Of a stretch of 64,000 bases of DNA, positions 1 through 8,577 are shown piece after piece. Each line of letters opens with the position of its first letter. Position 1 is the first letter of the stretch. Source of the stretch: Fischerella sp. PCC 9605 (GTDB lineage Bacteria > Cyanobacteriota > Cyanobacteriia > Cyanobacteriales > Nostocaceae); contig NZ_KI912154.1 of NCBI RefSeq assembly GCF_000517105.1, forward strand, positions 284,441 to 348,440, in the 5' to 3' direction. The translations under genes were made by a program, and so were the position numbers. The notes below the pieces were generated by a model. It was not told the DNA's origin, searched no databases, and was given only the letters and a program-made list of their open reading frames with translations.

Positions 1-428
1 CTTGCTAGCGTTTGCCCGCATATCAAATTTTGTCTTGGGTAAGTTTACTGTGTCTTTGTAGCTTCCAGTTTCTGTCACAGTTTCATGCCTGAATTAGCAG
101 CAAAGGATGTTCCAATAATTATAGAATCCATGCGTCCAGAACGGCTAACTAGTGCAAGAAGACTGCTATGCAGCAGGCAAAAAGCCTACAATGTAGCTTT
201 TCAGCCTTTTCAATTCGCTGATGTTACCAGTCACGATCGCCAATGCGATCGCTCAGCAGTCTATTTTACCTGCATCAATCTTATATCATGCGTATTTTCA
301 CTGTACGAAAAATAATTTTTCGCACTCTACTCAGTAAGATCGAGTTTACGAATTTCACGGCAATACTTCCAAGTATCTGTTTTTCGCTAGACTAACAGTT
401 AAGTCACTCATACCTAATTGTTGCGATT

Positions 429-611
429 ATGGAATCAATAATCGTGGTCGGGCTTGTCATCGGTTTTGTGCTGCTGTTTATGCCACGCTCAAAGTCATCA
501 TCGAAACCGAAAACCTGTAATTGCCCACTTTACGATACATGTCAGCATAAACAATCGATCGACAAAATTATGGCTGGCGATCGGGGAAATACTCGTGACT
601 CAACTGACTAA
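429..611 (+). CDS. small hypothetical membrane protein
   Basis: A 60-residue reading frame that I do not recognise. Residues 4-18 form one hydrophobic segment, so the product may be a single-pass membrane peptide. The tail is basic and then cysteine-containing (CNCPLYDTC, about residues 30-38), which could bind a metal or form a disulfide. No convincing ribosome binding site is visible upstream, and an overlapping frame of similar length exists, so the gene is uncertain. It stands alone between AT-rich spacers, upstream of the convergent ycf66. Confidence 0.35.
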   Translation: MESIIVVGLVIGFVLLFMPRSKSSSKPKTCNCPLYDTCQHKQSIDKIMAGDRGNTRDSTD

Positions 612-733
612 AAGCGTCAAATATTTTGATGCAACTCAATTCAAGCATTCTTTACTACGAGACAGAAAGCCAAAAAGCCAATTTTATGAGCTTATTATCT
701 TCTGCTTCCTGCTTTCTGCCTTTTCGTACTTAT

Positions 734-1570
734 TTAACTAGTGCGATCGTTGTGCGGTCTTTGCTCAGTTTGCTCAGTTTGCTCAGTTTGCTCAGTTTGC
801 TCAGTTTGCTCAGTTTGCTCAGTTTGCTCAGTTTGCTCAGGCGGTGCTTCCGCTGGCGGAGCAAGTTCAGCATCAGGAGCAATTTCTTCAACAGAAATTT
901 TTTCTATTTCTTCTGCTACTGCTTCTGCTTCAGCAGCAGCTTCTTTAGCAGCTTCTACCAATTCAGGTGATGGAGGATGGGGTGGAATTGCTTCTGGTAC
1001 GCTCTCGGTTTTGGCTTCTGTGTCTGTAGTTGCAGGTGTCTCTGTGGGTTGTTCTGTAGTGGTGACTGCTTCTGGTGGTTGTTCAGTTGTAGAAGTACGA
1101 TTATCGGCAATCTCAACAGCTGGTTTTTCTGAGGGTTGAGGGGTTGCAGGTGTCTTTTTGCTTGTAGTCTGTTGTACCCGGTCTTTCACACCAGAGAAGA
1201 TACCACCAATACTATTTTGTATCTGGGCAAGCCGCTGTGGAAGCGATAACTTAGTAGCCTGCTCCTGAATAGCCGTTTGCACAGTTTCCGCACTGGGTAC
1301 TGGGGTTTGTTGTACCTTTGGTGTGAGTTGACGACGCAATGAAAGTGTTTGCCAACCAAACCAACCCAAAAGCGCCACACTTGCCACATGGCCCAGCAGA
1401 AGACCCCCTGTAATGCGTGGTGCAAACACCCATAACATTAACGCATAGAACAGACCTACACCACTCCAGATAAAATCATTCTTGCGGTGGATTTCCGGAA
1501 AAAAGAAAGCTGCTAGATAAATCGCTATACTACCGAGGCCGACTGCCAACGCCAGGACATGTGCCAGCAT
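734..1570 (-). CDS. ycf66: Ycf66 family protein with EQT-repeat tail
   Basis: The N-terminal half matches the cyanobacterial/plastid Ycf66 family: MLAHVLALAVGLGS, then FPEIHRKNDFIWSGVGLFYAL, with three or four membrane segments in residues 1-75. The family's function is not established. After residue 80 the protein becomes a Pro/Thr/Glu-rich low-complexity tail with an Ala/Glu-rich helix-like stretch (about 205-235). It ends in eight tandem Glu-Gln-Thr units plus Glu-Gln, encoded by a 9-bp DNA repeat. The ATG is supported by AAGGAG about 10 nt upstream. The tail is the variable part of the family, and the repeat number is probably unstable by slippage. Confidence 0.85.
   Translation of the reverse strand: MLAHVLALAVGLGSIAIYLAAFFFPEIHRKNDFIWSGVGLFYALMLWVFAPRITGGLLLGHVASVALLGWFGWQTLSLRRQLTPKVQQTPVPSAETVQTAIQEQATKLSLPQRLAQIQNSIGGIFSGVKDRVQQTTSKKTPATPQPSEKPAVEIADNRTSTTEQPPEAVTTTEQPTETPATTDTEAKTESVPEAIPPHPPSPELVEAAKEAAAEAEAVAEEIEKISVEEIAPDAELAPPAEAPPEQTEQTEQTEQTEQTEQTEQTEQTEQRPHNDRTS
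762..840. repeat. 9-bp tandem repeat (TGCTCAGTT)n inside ycf66
   Basis: About 8.7 perfect copies of TGCTCAGTT on the plus strand, reading as Glu-Gln-Thr codons of ycf66 on the minus strand. Because the unit is 9 bp, gain or loss of copies keeps the frame. Confidence 0.95.
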
Positions 1571-1611
1571 TTTGTGGTTTCTCCTTACTATGTCATTGGA
1601 CTATGGATTGT

Positions 1612-1743
1612 TGGTCATTGGTCATTGGTCATTGGTCATTAGTCATTGGTCATTAGTTACCAACTACTAACCACTAACCAATGTACAGACGTGCCATGGC
1701 ACGTCTCTACAACCACTAACTACTAACTACTAACCACTAACTA
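1612..1743. repeat. heptamer tandem repeats with a 20-bp palindrome
   Basis: Heptamer repeats of the TCATTGG type (1612-1657) are followed by ACCACTA/ACTACTA-type heptamers (about 1664-1743). Between them sits a perfect palindrome, AGACGTGCCATGGCACGTCT (1687-1706), in the context TGTAC...CTACA. Short tandem repeats of this kind are common in Nostocales genomes. The 1571-1918 spacer otherwise holds only the upstream region of gnd. Confidence 0.85.
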
Positions 1744-1918
1744 ATTTTGCAGATTTTGCCAAAGATTGTTGATTTCAATACAAATTAAAATTAATTATCT
1801 GTGTAGATTGTGTATTTATACTCTATTCCCGAACTTTTAATGTCTTCTTTAGGGGAGAAGTGATGATCTCGAACTACCCTAAAGATAAAAGGATCTGGAA
1901 GAGTTAGCCAAAAACTTT

Positions 1919-3346
1919 ATGACACTACAAAGCTTCGGTGTGATTGGGTTAGCCGTGATGGGGGAGAATATCGCTCTCAACGTTGAGCGTAATGGCTTCC
2001 CAATCGCAGTTTACAATCGCTCACGCGAAAAAACCGATAAATTCATGGCGGAGCGCGCTCAGGGTAGAAACGTCAAACCTGCTTTTACCTTGGAAGAGTT
2101 TGTCGCTTCTCTGGAACGTCCCAGAAGAATTTTAATTATGGTGCAAGCTGGTAAGCCTGTGGATGCAGTGATTGGCCAGCTCAAACCTCTGCTTGATGAA
2201 GGCGACATCATTATCGATGGTGGCAACTCTTGGTTTGAAGATACGGATCGACGCACGCAAGAATTAGAACCGGCTGGATTTCGGTATATTGGTATGGGCG
2301 TGAGTGGCGGTGAAGAAGGGGCGCTTAACGGTCCCTCTTTAATGCCAGGAGGTACTGAAAGCTCCTATCAGTATCTATCGCCAATTTTCAATAAAATTGC
2401 CGCTCAAGTCGATGATGGTCCTTGTGTGACTTATGTCGGTCCTGGTGGTTCTGGTCACTATGTGAAAATGGTACACAATGGCATTGAGTACGGCGATATG
2501 CAACTGATTGCTGAAGCCTACGATTTGCTGAAGAATGCCGCTGGACTAGATCACAAACAACTACACGAAGTTTTTGCGGAATGGAACACTACCGACGAAC
2601 TCAATTCATTTTTGATTGAGATCACTGCCAATATTTTCCCCTACATTGACCCAGATACCAATTTACCTTTGGTTGAGTTGATTGTAGACTCAGCTGGACA
2701 AAAGGGAACCGGACGCTGGACAGTGCAGACAGCGTTGGAGTTGGGAGTTTCTATACCGACAATCACCGCAGCAGTAAATGCCCGAATTATTTCTTCCTAC
2801 AAGCAAGAGCGGGTGGCTGCATCCAAGGTACTCACGGGCCCTTCTGGTAAGTATGATGGGCAAATTAAGGGCTTTGTCAACATGGTCAGGGATGCCCTTT
2901 ATTGCTCAAAAATCTGTTCATACGCTCAAGGAATGGCACTGCTATCCAAAGCTTCACAGACATATAACTGGAATTTGAAGCTGAGTGAATTGGCGCGAAT
3001 TTGGAAGGGTGGTTGCATCATTCGCGCTGGGTTCTTGAACAAGATTAAGAATGCTTTTAATGAAGATCCAGAGCTGCCTAACCTATTGTTGGCTCCGGAA
3101 TTTAAGCAAACGATTCTTGATCGCCAAGCAGCTTGGCGCGAAGTATTGGCAACTGCTGCCAAATTAGGTATTCCCGCACCAGCATTTAGTGCATCTCTAG
3201 ATTACTTTGATAGCTATCGCCGCGATCGCTTGCCCCAAAACCTCACTCAAGCTCAACGCGATTATTTCGGTGCTCATACCTACGAACGCATCGATAAACC
3301 AGGTGTTTTCCATACCGAATGGGTGCCCATTACTGAGAAGTCGTAG
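1919..3346 (+). CDS. gnd: 6-phosphogluconate dehydrogenase (decarboxylating)
   Basis: Catalyses NADP-dependent oxidative decarboxylation of 6-phosphogluconate to ribulose 5-phosphate in the cytoplasmic oxidative pentose phosphate pathway, the main NADPH source in the dark and in heterocysts. The 475-residue length is normal. Visible features are the N-terminal dinucleotide fold (GLAVMGENIALNVERNG, residues 10-26), GGNSWFEDT (101-109), GVSGGEEGALNGPSLMPGG (127-145), catalytic Lys183 and Glu190 in HYVKMVHNGIEYG, and GTGRWT in the all-helical C-terminal half. It appears monocistronic, with an AT-rich leader of about 180 bp. Confidence 0.98.
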   Translation: MTLQSFGVIGLAVMGENIALNVERNGFPIAVYNRSREKTDKFMAERAQGRNVKPAFTLEEFVASLERPRRILIMVQAGKPVDAVIGQLKPLLDEGDIIIDGGNSWFEDTDRRTQELEPAGFRYIGMGVSGGEEGALNGPSLMPGGTESSYQYLSPIFNKIAAQVDDGPCVTYVGPGGSGHYVKMVHNGIEYGDMQLIAEAYDLLKNAAGLDHKQLHEVFAEWNTTDELNSFLIEITANIFPYIDPDTNLPLVELIVDSAGQKGTGRWTVQTALELGVSIPTITAAVNARIISSYKQERVAASKVLTGPSGKYDGQIKGFVNMVRDALYCSKICSYAQGMALLSKASQTYNWNLKLSELARIWKGGCIIRAGFLNKIKNAFNEDPELPNLLLAPEFKQTILDRQAAWREVLATAAKLGIPAPAFSASLDYFDSYRRDRLPQNLTQAQRDYFGAHTYERIDKPGVFHTEWVPITEKS

Positions 3347-3553
3347 TCAATTTTCGTCCAAATTTCGGTAATCGTTACGCTAAAGCAAGGGTACAGCTAC
3401 ACACACTAAGCCTGCATAGACACTCCGGCTTCCCAAAGGTAAACAGGCTTAGTAGGGTGCATCTCATCTCTTTACCATCAGCAAAATTGGGATGCTTCCG
3501 CTTAATTCGTATAGCCCTAGGCTTTAGCCTGTGGGCTGTTTTCTTCTTAGTAA
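3347..3553. other. convergent spacer between gnd and kinase gene
   Basis: A 207-bp spacer between convergent genes. It contains an imperfect inverted stretch around AAGCCTG...CAGGCTT (about 3408-3450) that could serve as a bidirectional terminator. No gene is seen. Confidence 0.4.
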
Positions 3554-4741
3554 TCATGAATTCGGTAAATTCTTTTTACCAAGATATTTAGCTCTTAATT
3601 CTTCTAATTCTTCATCTATTTTGCTGTTACCAGAAGATTGGCTTGCTGCTGATTGATTTGATGGCTTCGCTTGGTTATTTTGGGGTTTACTACCTAGGAA
3701 TGTAGTTTTAACTTCTTCTAAATCTTTCTCTACTGGGTTCTTAACAAAAGCAGAACCAGATTTAGGCGGTAATGTAGTAATAGGTTTGACTGATAATGTT
3801 GGGTTATTCGGTAGTGAAGATTTTTTGTTCAAGTCTCTAAGAACTTCATCTGTTGTTTGGTAACGCCGTGCGGGAATGCTTTGTAGCATTTTGTCCAGAA
3901 TACTGCTTAACTCTTCGCTTACCGGACTTTTCACGTATTGTCGCCAAATCCAAGTATCGTTGTTGATATCGTACAAATCAAAAGGCGATCGCTCAGTCAA
4001 TAAATGCACACAGGTAGCACCCAAGCTATAAATATCACTAGCAAAAATTGCCTGTCCGCGCATTTGCTCAGGTGCAACATATTCTGGACTACCGATACTT
4101 GTACCAGTGCGGTTGAGGGCGGTGTGGGTTACAAATTTAGAAGCACCAAAGTCTACCAAAACTAGATCCCCCTCACGCGCTGTCATTCCTTCCCCCTTTT
4201 TTAAGGGGGGACTAAGGGGGGATCTGCGACGAATAATATTTTCTGGTTTAATATCACGGTGAATGACTTGTCTAACATGACAAAATTGCAACACCGACAA
4301 TAAATCATTCAGCAGTTGCCGAATCTGTAATTCATTAAAAGCACCTTTTTCTGCCAATTCCTCTGCCAGATTTTGCCCATCAATAAATTCTTGTACGAGA
4401 TACTGCCTGTCATCCTGGGTAAAATATGCAAGCAGTTCGGGTATTTGTGGATGTTTGCCCAGTTCATCCAAGCGCATTGCTTCTTGGTTGAACAACTCCA
4501 CCGCTTTTTGCACGGTGCTGGTGCCTTGGGCTTGGGGGTAAAATTGCTTAATCACGCAACACGGTTTAGAGGGTTTATCCTCATCCACTGCTAAAAAGGT
4601 TCTGCCAAAACCACCCTGTCCTATGGGTTTGGTGGCGCGGTAGCGTTCTTTGAGAAGTAACTTAGAACCACAAGTTAGGCAAAACTTTCCATCATTCGTA
4701 TTTTGGGGCTTGGGACAGTTGGGATTAAGGCAATAGCTCAT
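3554..4741 (-). CDS. zinc-ribbon Ser/Thr protein kinase with in-frame repeat insertion
   Basis: Hanks-type serine/threonine kinase of the cyanobacterial subgroup with an N-terminal zinc ribbon (Cys4, Cys9, Cys21, Cys24 in CLNPNCP...FCLTCG). The kinase domain spans about 34-310: glycine loop GQGGFGRTF (41-49), ATP-binding Lys65, catalytic HRDIKPEN (161-168), DFG (197-199), and APEQ with SDIYSLGAT in the C-lobe. The C-terminal 85 residues are polar and low-complexity, with no transmembrane segment, so the kinase should be cytosolic. Between HRDIKPEN and DFG lies an insert of about 20 residues (RSPLSPPLKKGEG...) encoded by a palindromic intergenic-type repeat. Whether the kinase stays active with a longer catalytic loop is unknown. 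The substrate is unknown. Confidence 0.9.
   Translation of the reverse strand: MSYCLNPNCPKPQNTNDGKFCLTCGSKLLLKERYRATKPIGQGGFGRTFLAVDEDKPSKPCCVIKQFYPQAQGTSTVQKAVELFNQEAMRLDELGKHPQIPELLAYFTQDDRQYLVQEFIDGQNLAEELAEKGAFNELQIRQLLNDLLSVLQFCHVRQVIHRDIKPENIIRRRSPLSPPLKKGEGMTAREGDLVLVDFGASKFVTHTALNRTGTSIGSPEYVAPEQMRGQAIFASDIYSLGATCVHLLTERSPFDLYDINNDTWIWRQYVKSPVSEELSSILDKMLQSIPARRYQTTDEVLRDLNKKSSLPNNPTLSVKPITTLPPKSGSAFVKNPVEKDLEEVKTTFLGSKPQNNQAKPSNQSAASQSSGNSKIDEELEELRAKYLGKKNLPNS
4165..4224. repeat. palindromic GATCCCCC repeat inserted in kinase gene
   Basis: A segment of about 60 bp bounded by GATCCCCC and GGGGGGATC, with an inner CCCCCTTTTTTAAGGGGGG palindrome. It is a multiple of 3, so it adds about 20 codons without breaking the frame. 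Such C/G-tract repeats are usually intergenic in cyanobacteria. Confidence 0.75.
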
Positions 4742-4857
4742 GTTGAGGACTGACAGATATCTGTCTCTATTGTGCCCTGCTCTAGCCAGATAATGATGTG
4801 TGAAGTTTTGTCAAGGGCTGAGAGAGCGATCGCGCCATTTACCACATTTCTGATAGC

Positions 4858-5046
4858 TTAGGCATCGTCATTGTAAATATCTTCCTCTGGGTCGTACCAC
4901 TCCTGAAATCCGGTTTCTGCGAGTTGCATCATTCCTAATGTTTCTAGTCTTTCTTCAATAGTCGCCATCAGTACCATCAATTCATCAGGTGCTAGTTGGA
5001 AAATAATGGATTTGATTTCTTCTACACTTCTTAAATTTGCTGTCAT
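4858..5046 (-). CDS. small acidic hypothetical protein
   Basis: 62 residues, acidic, helical N-terminal two-thirds (SVEEIKSIIFQLAPDELMVLMATIEERLETLG) and an acidic tail rich in Glu/Asp/Trp (ETGFQEWYDPEEDIYNDDA). A good ribosome binding site, GGAG, lies 9 nt before the ATG. Size and charge resemble the antitoxin half of type II toxin-antitoxin pairs, but no toxin gene lies next to it, so a function should not be assigned. The upstream bases encode the broken end of a WD40 protein. Confidence 0.65.
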   Translation of the reverse strand: MTANLRSVEEIKSIIFQLAPDELMVLMATIEERLETLGMMQLAETGFQEWYDPEEDIYNDDA

Positions 5047-5067
5047 AATGTCTACTCCTTTATATTT

Positions 5068-5121
5068 CTAATCACATCGCCAAAGTTTAATAGTCTTGTC
5101 TTCACTACCACTAGCTATATT
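5068..5121 (-). pseudogene. remnant of the C-terminus of a WD40-repeat protein
   Basis: On the minus strand, 17 codons followed by TAG read NIASGSEDKTIKLWRCD, the hallmark end of a WD40 blade (GSxDxTIKLW). The frame shows no further WD40 blades upstream within the 310-bp spacer, so only the last blade's end survives. It lies just upstream of the 62-residue gene. The rest of the 5047-5356 spacer holds one HIP1 site and the yet undefined promoter of the YbjN gene. Confidence 0.6.
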
Positions 5122-5356
5122 CAGTCGACATTCAGTGTTCCCAGTATTACTTTGTGGAAAATGCGATCGCTCCTATAAATTTTTGTCACCTCTCACAATA
5201 TCCTGCAAGTGACTGATGAATATAAGCGTGAAATTTGGCAATTATTAGGCATTACTGACCATTAAGGATGTAACAATCTACCTTACCTTCCCCACCCTCT
5301 TTGCTGCCAAGGTATAAAGTAGGGGTGGGTTATTCACAATCTAGAGGAAAATCTGT

Positions 5357-5860
5357 ATGGCAACTTACCAACCCGATCCAGAAACAGTCGCAACCGAATC
5401 TATCTCTACCGACGAACTAATCGATGAAATGGTGGCAAGTACTACAAGTATCAACCATGTAGAAGTAATCGAAAACGTTATTAACACTTTAGAACAAAAT
5501 GATAGTGCGATGGTTAGCCATCCTTCAGAGGGTGGTTATCTCTGGAAATTTACCTACGGTACGGTGCAAGTATTTGTTCAACTCACGGGGACAACGGATG
5601 AAGATACCATCACAGTATGGTCTTCGGTGCTAAAGTTGCCTGCCAAAGATGAACCCAGACTGATGAGGCAATTATTAGAGATGAACTGCTCTAGTACTTT
5701 TGAGTCTCGTTTTGGCATTATTGAAAATCAGGTGGTTGTCATAGCGACACGCGCCCTAGCAGAATTGTCTGCTGGCGAAGTCTCACGCCTAATTACCGTT
5801 GTGGCAACGATCGCCGATAACAACGATGAAGCTTTACAATCAGAGTTTGGTGCCGCTTAA
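5357..5860 (+). CDS. YbjN domain-containing protein
   Basis: 167-residue soluble protein with a YbjN / type III secretion chaperone-like fold at about residues 35-160 (VIENVINTLEQNDSAMVSH..., WKFTYGTVQVFVQL, LLEMNCSSTFESRFGIIENQVVVIATRALAELSAGEVSRLI). Cyanobacterial members are widespread and generally annotated only as YbjN-domain proteins. The biochemical role is unknown, and regulatory or chaperone-like roles have been suggested for the fold. An AGAGGA ribosome binding site precedes the ATG. It is followed 44 bp later by the lipoate ligase gene on the same strand, so the two may be cotranscribed. Confidence 0.75.
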   Translation: MATYQPDPETVATESISTDELIDEMVASTTSINHVEVIENVINTLEQNDSAMVSHPSEGGYLWKFTYGTVQVFVQLTGTTDEDTITVWSSVLKLPAKDEPRLMRQLLEMNCSSTFESRFGIIENQVVVIATRALAELSAGEVSRLITVVATIADNNDEALQSEFGAA

Positions 5861-5904
5861 GTAATATTAGATTAGATATTTTAGATGGGGTCTGCTGCAT
5901 ACGA

Positions 5905-6639
5905 ATGGATAGCAAGCAGATTTGGCGACTAATTCCTTTACTAAAAGCCACTGGTAAAGTCCAGATGGCTATTGATCGGTGGTTGTTAGAACAGCATCTG
6001 TCGGGACAGCATCCCCCGACTCTGCGGTTCTATACTTGGTCGCCACCCGCTATTTCTCTTGGCTATCATCAAAAAAAATATCCAGAACATTGGCAGTATC
6101 TGACTTGGCAAGGTGAAAAAGTAGATTTGGTGAGGCGTCCTACGGGTGGGAGAGCAGTTTTGCACCAAGGCGATTTGACTTACGCTGTCGTGAACTCTGG
6201 ACTCAATGGTAGTCGTGTTGAAGCATACCAAAAAATCTGCGAGTTTTTGATTCTAGGATGGAGTCAACTTGGCGTAGACTTACATTACGGTGCTGCTGGA
6301 CGAGGTTATATCCACAATCCTGACTGTTTTGGTAGTGCTACTGACGCAGATTTAGTGACGGTGGATGGTTATAAACTCATTGGTAGCGCTCAGTTGCGAC
6401 GTAGTGGGGCAATTTTGCAACATGGTTCTATGCGTTTGCAACCAGATACAAAATTATTTACTGAGGTATTTGGTGCTGAGTCATTTACAAATGTGCAACT
6501 TCCTCAAAACCTAAGTATTGAAAAGATTATCACTGTTTTGATAGCTGCTGCTAGTGATTGTTTTGGTATAGAGTTAGCTGTGCAACCACTTTCTGAAGAT
6601 GAATGGAAAGCAATTTTGGCACTACCACCTTTGTTGTGA
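5905..6639 (+). CDS. lipoate--protein ligase / octanoyltransferase family (LplA/LipM-like)
   Basis: Member of the biotin/lipoyl ligase (BPL_LplA_LipB) fold, transferring lipoyl or octanoyl groups to E2 or H-protein lysines. Visible motifs: RRPTGGRAVLHQGDLTYAV (77-95), the acyl-binding RRxTGGR signature; NPDCFGSATDADL (138-150), with Cys141 at the position used by LipM-type octanoyltransferases; and the invariant lysine in DGYKLIGSAQLRR (154-166). At 244 residues it is shorter than LplA and lacks its C-terminal accessory domain, which favours an octanoyltransferase (LipM-like) role. The substrate cannot be fixed from sequence alone. Confidence 0.8.
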   Translation: MDSKQIWRLIPLLKATGKVQMAIDRWLLEQHLSGQHPPTLRFYTWSPPAISLGYHQKKYPEHWQYLTWQGEKVDLVRRPTGGRAVLHQGDLTYAVVNSGLNGSRVEAYQKICEFLILGWSQLGVDLHYGAAGRGYIHNPDCFGSATDADLVTVDGYKLIGSAQLRRSGAILQHGSMRLQPDTKLFTEVFGAESFTNVQLPQNLSIEKIITVLIAAASDCFGIELAVQPLSEDEWKAILALPPLL

Positions 6640-6650
6640 ATCTGTGCTGA

Positions 6651-7994
6651 TTAGAGTCCCAACCATTCTTTAATTTCCCGAACTAGCCATTCGCGTTCAA
6701 CATCGCTGAGTTCAGGACTAAATGCACCAAACTTGTATTTTTCAGCGCCAGCTTCAATGCTTACTGCCATTAGTGGTCTGTTATTAACAGCAATTGATTC
6801 ACTGCTGACATGAACATGGTGAATAACCGAAGTCTTGCCTTGCCGTTTTCGATAGCATTGACCAAATAATTCCCATTCCATAAAAAAGTAATTATGGTTA
6901 AAACGAATATAAATTTCCCCAAACGCAGGCAAAATCAACATGCTCAGTGGAAATAATCCAGCTATCCAATGCAGTAATAAAAAAGGATGGAAAGCACCCT
7001 TCGTAAACAAAATTAGAATGCCATACCAGAAACTCACAAAAAATAGTAAAAAAGTATCGGAAAATTGTATTCCTCGCGCTGGAATTTTTATCTCTAGGCT
7101 TCTGGCTGATTTCTTGATTTTAATCCGGCTACCGTGGGGTTGAGAAACTAAAGAGGATGATTGAGAAGTAATGCGACTATTGAGAGTTTCTAAAGCTTGA
7201 CTGGCTGTTTTGATGCGTAGGTCAACATCTGGTTCTGTAAGAGCTTCCAGCCAACGGATAAAATGAGGACTTAAGGTAGTGCGATCGCTAAATTGAATCC
7301 GCATATTTCGCTGCGGTAAATCGGCGGGTGGAGTACCTGTAACCAAATGAATTAAAGTCGCTCCTAAAGCATAAAGGTCAGAGGCCGGAACTGCTCGACC
7401 ACCAAATTGTTCCATTGGTGCATATCCGTAAGTACCAACTACCGTAAATGTGGCTCCTTGCGCTGTGGCTCTGTCTTGCACTGCTCCAAAATCAACTAAA
7501 TAAACTTGTTTATCTTCACCCAAAATTAAATTACTTGGTTTTATGTCCCGGTGGAGAACTGGTGGAATTAGTGAGTGCAAATAAATTAAGATTTCTAATA
7601 CATCAGTGGTAATTCTTCGCACTTGTTCTTCAGAAAATTTCTGCCTTTGATTCAGCAAATCTTTTAAAGATGAACCAGGAATGAATTGTTGAACTAGAGC
7701 AAACCAAAGGATACGATCGTCAATGGAAAAATAATCACGATACTTGGGAATGCGGGGATGGTTAAGTTGCTTGAGTACATCAGCTTCCCGCTCAAACAGT
7801 TTGAGGTCGTCCCACTGTACTTGATCGCCAAATGCTAGAAACTTGACTATCACTGCTTCTGCTGGCTGAGTTGCTAAATCCTCTGCTAGCCAGGTTTGAC
7901 GACCCGCATTCTGTCCTAATTTTTGTTTGAGTTGGTAGTGAGACTCCTGCGGGGTCGCTACGCGAACACGCAATACTTGTCCAACCTCTAGCAT
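6651..7994 (-). CDS. Ser/Thr protein kinase with C-terminal membrane segments
   Basis: 447-residue Hanks-type kinase. The kinase domain covers about 20-280: modified glycine loop (KLGQNAGRQTWLAED), Lys51 in VIVKFLAFG, catalytic HRDIKPSN, DFGAVQ, YGYAPMEQF and SDLYALGATLIHLVTG. Residues about 320-365 contain two membrane segments, followed by a cytoplasmic tail of about 80 residues (IRFNHNYFFMEWELFG...), an architecture common in cyanobacterial membrane kinases. AGGAG lies 9 nt before the ATG. Residues 9-18 (RVRVATPQES) interrupt the usual MLEVGQVL-x-HYQLKQKLG start and match a dispersed cyanobacterial repeat inserted in frame. It is tail-to-tail with the lipoate ligase gene. Confidence 0.9.
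   Translation of the reverse strand: MLEVGQVLRVRVATPQESHYQLKQKLGQNAGRQTWLAEDLATQPAEAVIVKFLAFGDQVQWDDLKLFEREADVLKQLNHPRIPKYRDYFSIDDRILWFALVQQFIPGSSLKDLLNQRQKFSEEQVRRITTDVLEILIYLHSLIPPVLHRDIKPSNLILGEDKQVYLVDFGAVQDRATAQGATFTVVGTYGYAPMEQFGGRAVPASDLYALGATLIHLVTGTPPADLPQRNMRIQFSDRTTLSPHFIRWLEALTEPDVDLRIKTASQALETLNSRITSQSSSLVSQPHGSRIKIKKSARSLEIKIPARGIQFSDTFLLFFVSFWYGILILFTKGAFHPFLLLHWIAGLFPLSMLILPAFGEIYIRFNHNYFFMEWELFGQCYRKRQGKTSVIHHVHVSSESIAVNNRPLMAVSIEAGAEKYKFGAFSPELSDVEREWLVREIKEWLGL
7941..7966. repeat. short dispersed repeat inside kinase N-terminus
   Basis: GACTCCTGCGGGGTCGCTAC and the following CGCGAA resemble the GTAGC/GACTC-type short dispersed repeats also present at 17736-17780. Here the repeat is translated as residues 9-18 of the membrane kinase. 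Confidence 0.5.
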
Positions 7995-8577
7995 GGGTAA
8001 CTACTCCTGAAAAGGACTTGATACTAATGTAACTATTATCGATCTATGTAATAGTAAATACACTGTTATCCAAAAGATAATATCTATAAAATATTCTAGC
8101 CAAATTTCAATTGGTCGCTAAATAAATTTGGCAACCATAACTAGCTACAAACACATCATTTTAAAATTCATTATATATATACAAACAAATGATTAAAAAG
8201 TTTACATTAACGTAAAAACTCTTATCTTAAAAAATCTCATACTTATTTATGATTAGTTATACTAATAGGTAATTTATTGCTGATACAAATATAAATCTTG
8301 CTAAAAAATCTTCTAGCATAGATATTTTGTTGGAGTGGAATTTTCAGAAAACACAAAATATCAATTATAGTTTTAGTCAATTTAAAACGATCGCGAACCT
8401 ATAAACTATCGCTGTCAAGGTACAACCTTCAAACTCAAATTTTCTTTGTGTCTTAGTGCCTCGGTGGTTCAAAAATAAATTTTATTAACCACCAAGACAC
8501 TAAGACACCAAGTAAAATCAGTAGAACTGTAGCGTGGTCGAAGTTGCAGCGTACGCTACTTTCCTCCCTAACGACAT
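7995..8577. other. AT-rich intergenic region with a palindromic element
   Basis: 583 bp, very AT-rich and without coding signs. It contains one 61-bp inverted repeat (8448-8508), annotated separately, and presumably the kinase promoter at its left end. Confidence 0.6.
8448..8508. repeat. MITE-like inverted repeat (GTGTCTTAGTG family), copy 1
   Basis: Arms 8448-8469 and 8487-8508 pair over 22 bp with two mismatches around a 17-bp AT loop. The right arm reads AACCACCAAGACACTAAGAC then AC. A second copy lies at 43334-43395 and a half copy at about 25388-25418, so this is a dispersed family. Confidence 0.85.

Noticed and set aside
85-315. 76-residue plus-strand open frame
   Set aside because: No ribosome binding site, no recognisable domain, and it includes a HIP1 site region; it looks like chance open sequence.
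741-1139. 132-residue plus-strand frame rich in Ser/Cys/Val
   Set aside because: Antisense of the Ycf66 repeat and low-complexity tail; its composition is dictated by the 9-bp repeat.
1612-1743. Possible CRISPR array in the heptamer tracts (also at 10556 and 15192)
   Set aside because: Units are 7 bp without spacers, so these are short tandem repeats, not CRISPR repeats.
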